Source of the DNA: Pseudomonas vranovensis DSM 16006
Lineage (GTDB): Bacteria; Pseudomonadota; Gammaproteobacteria; Pseudomonadales; Pseudomonadaceae
Assembly (NCBI RefSeq): GCF_000425805.1
Contig: NZ_AUED01000012.1
Coordinates: 1 to 64,000 of the forward strand
Direction of reading: 5' to 3'
Length of the DNA stretch: 64,000 bases
Below are positions 61,530 through 64,000 of the stretch, piece by piece. The translations under genes and the position numbers were made by a program. Position 1 is the stretch's first letter. Each line of letters starts with the position of its first letter. The notes beneath the pieces were generated by a model that was given only the letters and a program-made list of their open reading frames with translations, had not been told where the DNA came from and made no database searches.

Positions 61530-63899
61530 CTAACGCCCTGGCACCAGCCTCAAGGTGCTCTGTGCCGCAACCTCCCCCAATTGCGCCTGGTGATACTGCC
61601 CCTCGATATAGTCCTTGGCCTGGTCGGCATAGTGCTTGTCGAACAGCACACCGCTTTGCCCGACCGGGTTGATGGTCAGGGCCTGCCCGGCATCGGCGAA
61701 GTCGATCAGGCGTCGGGTCGATGGCCCATAGGTGACCGGCCAGGGTGCCGGGCCGATTTTCGCCGAGAGGTTATTGGGCACTTCATGGCTGCCCGGTGCG
61801 GCAAAGGCACCGACATTGAACAGCAGGTTCAACGGCTTCTGCAGCCCCAGTGGATGGTTATGGGTCAGGGTGTGCGCCTTGCCCCATTGCCAGTCGGCCG
61901 GGTCTTTGCCCAGGGTTTCGCGCAGGTGGACCAGGCTGGCCTGCCAGGCGCGTTTCACCGCTTCGCTGCGACTGCCGTGCTCGCTGCTGCCGTGCAGCCC
62001 CCACCAGGGTGATTCGGCGTCGGCGGCCAGGCGTGGCAGGGCGGCGTCGATGGCGCGGGCGCTGAGCAGTGTCTGGAACCAGGCATCGCCCAGTTCGTCA
62101 TGCATTGCCGCGTAAGCCAGGTCGTAGAGGAATTGGTTGAACAGCGTGGCGTTGACCGAGTCCAGCGGGTAGTCGCCGTTCCAGCTGGCCAGTTGCTCGA
62201 CCAGCTCTTTCTCCTGATCGCCCTGGGCCACTTCGCGCAGCACGCCGAGCAACGGTGCCAGGGTGCGTTGGCCATAGCCGGTGGTGGTGTCGAGCTGCAG
62301 CGCCCGGCTGTTCTGGGTGTCCCATTTGACTTGTGGGTCGGCCAGGTGGCGGTCCAGTTGCTGGCCACGGTCGGCAAGGTTGTAGTAACCCGGGATCGGC
62401 ATGGCAGCGGGTGGCTGGTAGTTGGCCGAGACGATATAGCCGCTGGCTGGGTTCTCCTGATGCGGGTTGGCGCTGAAGGGATAGAAGCCGAGCTTGTCGG
62501 CCTGGGGTGTGCTGCCGTCGAGGATAAAGGTCGAGTCGACCCCCGCCGGGCGAATCGGCAGCTGCGCCGCCGCCCACCAGCCGATATCACCGCTGGCGTT
62601 GGCCCACACCAGGTTGAGCCCGGGGGCCTGGATCTTCGCCGCTGCCGCGCGCATTTTGTCCAGGGTGTCGGCGCGGTTGACCTGATAGAAGCCGTCGAGA
62701 ATCGGGTTGTCGGTTTCCAGAAAGGCCCACCACATGGCAATCGGCGTGGGGCCTGCGTGGCTGCCGATCACGTCGTTGACGATGGGGCCGTGGGGCGAGC
62801 GGCGCAGGGTGATACTGATCGGTGCTTCCCCCTTCACCGCGATGCTGTCCTGGGTAATGGCCAGCGGCTGCCACTGGCCGTTGATACGCACCTGATCGGG
62901 ATTGTCGGGGTTGACCTGCTCGGCGATCAGGTCGACATCGTCGTTCTGGAACATGGTCAGGCTCCAGCCGAACTGACGGTTATGCCCAAGCGATGCAAAC
63001 GGGTTGAGCGCCTGGTGATAGCCATACAGGTTGAAGCCGGGCGCCGACAGTTCGGCCTCGTACCACACCGCCGGCACGGCAAAGCTGATGTGCGGGTCGC
63101 CTGCCAGCAACGGCTTGCCACTTCGGGTGTGGTTGCCGGAGACGGCCCAGGCGTTGCTGCCTTCGTAGTGGGGAATGCCGGCCTCGCTCAGGGCTTGCTG
63201 ACTGACCCGGGCCAGGTGCTCGAGACTTTTCCAGTCGGCGGCAGCCAGCGGCGGGCTGCTGTGCAGTGCGCCCTGGGGATTCCAGCCGAGGTCAAAGATG
63301 TTCAGGTACTCGGCACCGAGTTGATCGCGCACGTAGGTCATTGCCGGTTCGGTACGAAACGCTGCGGCGAAGCTGTAGGCCATGTAGCCGGCGATGCTCA
63401 AGGTGTCTTGCGCGGTGAAGGGCCGGGGCGTGATGCCCAGCACATCGAATTCCATGGGTTTGGGATGGCTTGCCTGCCAGGCGTTGACGCCATCGAGGTA
63501 AGCCTGCAGGGCGAGCCAGGCGGGCGACTGCTTGTCCTGGCGTTCGACATAGCGTTCGGCTTGCTCGCGAATACGCAGGGAACGGAACAAGGTGTCGGTC
63601 GGCACCAGCTTGCTGCCGAGGATTTCGGCCAGCTCGCCACGGGCCAGGCGACGGATGATCTCCATCTGGAACAAGCGGTCCTGGGCATGCACGTAGCCCA
63701 GGGCGTGGTACAGGTCGGTCTCGTTCAGGGCCTGGATATGCGGCACGCCGCGCTCGTCGTAGCGCACGCTGACCGGGGCCTGCAGGCTGGCCAGGGTCAC
63801 CTCGCCTTCACGCTGCGGCAGCTTGCCCTGCACATACCAGTAACCGCCGCCGGCTGCCGCGGCAATGACCACGGCGAGGAAGGTCAGGCTGCGCTTCAT
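61530..63899 (-). CDS. Penicillin acylase-family Ntn hydrolase
   Basis: A 789-residue precursor with an N-terminal signal/anchor helix (about 5-22), alpha part with YHALGYVHAQDRLFQMEI, and the autocatalytic beta-chain start at Ser248 in GSNAWAVSG (codon 63156-63158), followed by GDPHISF. Members cleave amide bonds, including acyl-homoserine lactones in some Pseudomonas (PvdQ/QuiP type); the length and context do not decide the substrate. It is divergent from a gene that begins at 63984. Confidence 0.88.
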   Translation of the reverse strand: MKRSLTFLAVVIAAAAGGGYWYVQGKLPQREGEVTLASLQAPVSVRYDERGVPHIQALNETDLYHALGYVHAQDRLFQMEIIRRLARGELAEILGSKLVPTDTLFRSLRIREQAERYVERQDKQSPAWLALQAYLDGVNAWQASHPKPMEFDVLGITPRPFTAQDTLSIAGYMAYSFAAAFRTEPAMTYVRDQLGAEYLNIFDLGWNPQGALHSSPPLAAADWKSLEHLARVSQQALSEAGIPHYEGSNAWAVSGNHTRSGKPLLAGDPHISFAVPAVWYEAELSAPGFNLYGYHQALNPFASLGHNRQFGWSLTMFQNDDVDLIAEQVNPDNPDQVRINGQWQPLAITQDSIAVKGEAPISITLRRSPHGPIVNDVIGSHAGPTPIAMWWAFLETDNPILDGFYQVNRADTLDKMRAAAAKIQAPGLNLVWANASGDIGWWAAAQLPIRPAGVDSTFILDGSTPQADKLGFYPFSANPHQENPASGYIVSANYQPPAAMPIPGYYNLADRGQQLDRHLADPQVKWDTQNSRALQLDTTTGYGQRTLAPLLGVLREVAQGDQEKELVEQLASWNGDYPLDSVNATLFNQFLYDLAYAAMHDELGDAWFQTLLSARAIDAALPRLAADAESPWWGLHGSSEHGSRSEAVKRAWQASLVHLRETLGKDPADWQWGKAHTLTHNHPLGLQKPLNLLFNVGAFAAPGSHEVPNNLSAKIGPAPWPVTYGPSTRRLIDFADAGQALTINPVGQSGVLFDKHYADQAKDYIEGQYHQAQLGEVAAQSTLRLVPGR

Positions 63900-63983
63900 C
63901 AGAACTCCTTGTACTTTTTGGCGGACAATGTGGTCCGATCATCGAGGTATTTGCGCACAGAGGATAGTCCCTAAGGAGGCACC

Positions 63984-64000
63984 ATGGACCTCAGCGAAAA
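63984..64000 (+). CDS. Start of an unidentified gene, cut by window edge
   Basis: ATG preceded by a strong AAGGAGG site seven bases away; only M-D-L-S-E and two more bases are visible. The product cannot be told. Divergent from the acylase gene. Confidence 0.6.

Overview
The window looks like the chromosome of a Pseudomonas of the P. putida/P. fluorescens type. It is GC-rich and carries LapA-type adhesin genes with their own exporter, oscA next to a sulfate ABC transporter, gabD-gabT, a DesA-type desaturase beside a GGDEF-EAL protein, a Pseudomonas-type DUF3077 gene, and dispersed 'gtgggagcgggc...gccccgcga' hairpins. Genes are densely packed on both strands. No phage, IS element, integrase or CRISPR array was seen.

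Layout. 1-7.3 kb: the N-terminus of a giant LapA-like adhesin (cut by the left edge), divergent from its type I secretion genes lapE-lapB-lapC; a near-consensus FleQ box lies between them. 7.35-9.4 kb: a WYL regulator and a Sel1-repeat protein. 9.4-14.5 kb: a five-gene, translationally coupled MarR-FUSC-DUF1656-HlyD-OprM efflux operon with a palindromic operator. 14.6-18.8 kb: slipin/NfeD pair, YbaK-type deacylase, DUF2789, a small membrane protein and a CBS protein. 18.96-38.4 kb: a continuous minus-strand run of 13 genes, the most unusual part. 38.7-47.3 kb: DUF3077, an unknown protein, tRNA-Arg(CCG), gabD, gabT, a receiver-HDOD protein, a PAS-diguanylate cyclase and a desaturase. 47.4-64 kb: a PAS-GGDEF-EAL protein, then a sulfur-linked stretch (oscA-sbp-cysT-cysW-cysA, a TonB receptor with its own tonB-exbB-exbD, an RBBP9-type hydrolase, a short sigma-54 activator, a MetQ-like binding protein), and a penicillin-acylase-family enzyme.

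The 13-gene locus, in transcription order: SrfA, SrfB (actin/Hsp70-fold ATPase), SrfC (dynamin-like P-loop protein), a single-pass protein with a periplasmic helical domain, a secreted VWA protein like the periplasmic part of PpkA but without a kinase, an ABC ATPase, an FtsX-like permease, a secreted SUMF1-domain protein, two coiled-coil lipoproteins, two paralogous single-pass VWA proteins, and a secreted DUF3857/transglutaminase protein. The block lipoprotein-SUMF1-FtsX-ATPase-VWA copies the gene order of tagQ-tagR-tagS-tagT-ppkA, the threonine-phosphorylation sensory module of type VI secretion, but no type VI structural gene, kinase or phosphatase is present. SrfA and both VWA proteins appear to share one N-terminal cytosolic domain. 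I infer a trans-envelope machine with cytosolic NTPases, membrane adaptors and a periplasmic/outer-membrane sensing arm; its function is unknown.

All functional calls come from reading motifs and remembered family features; no database search was possible.
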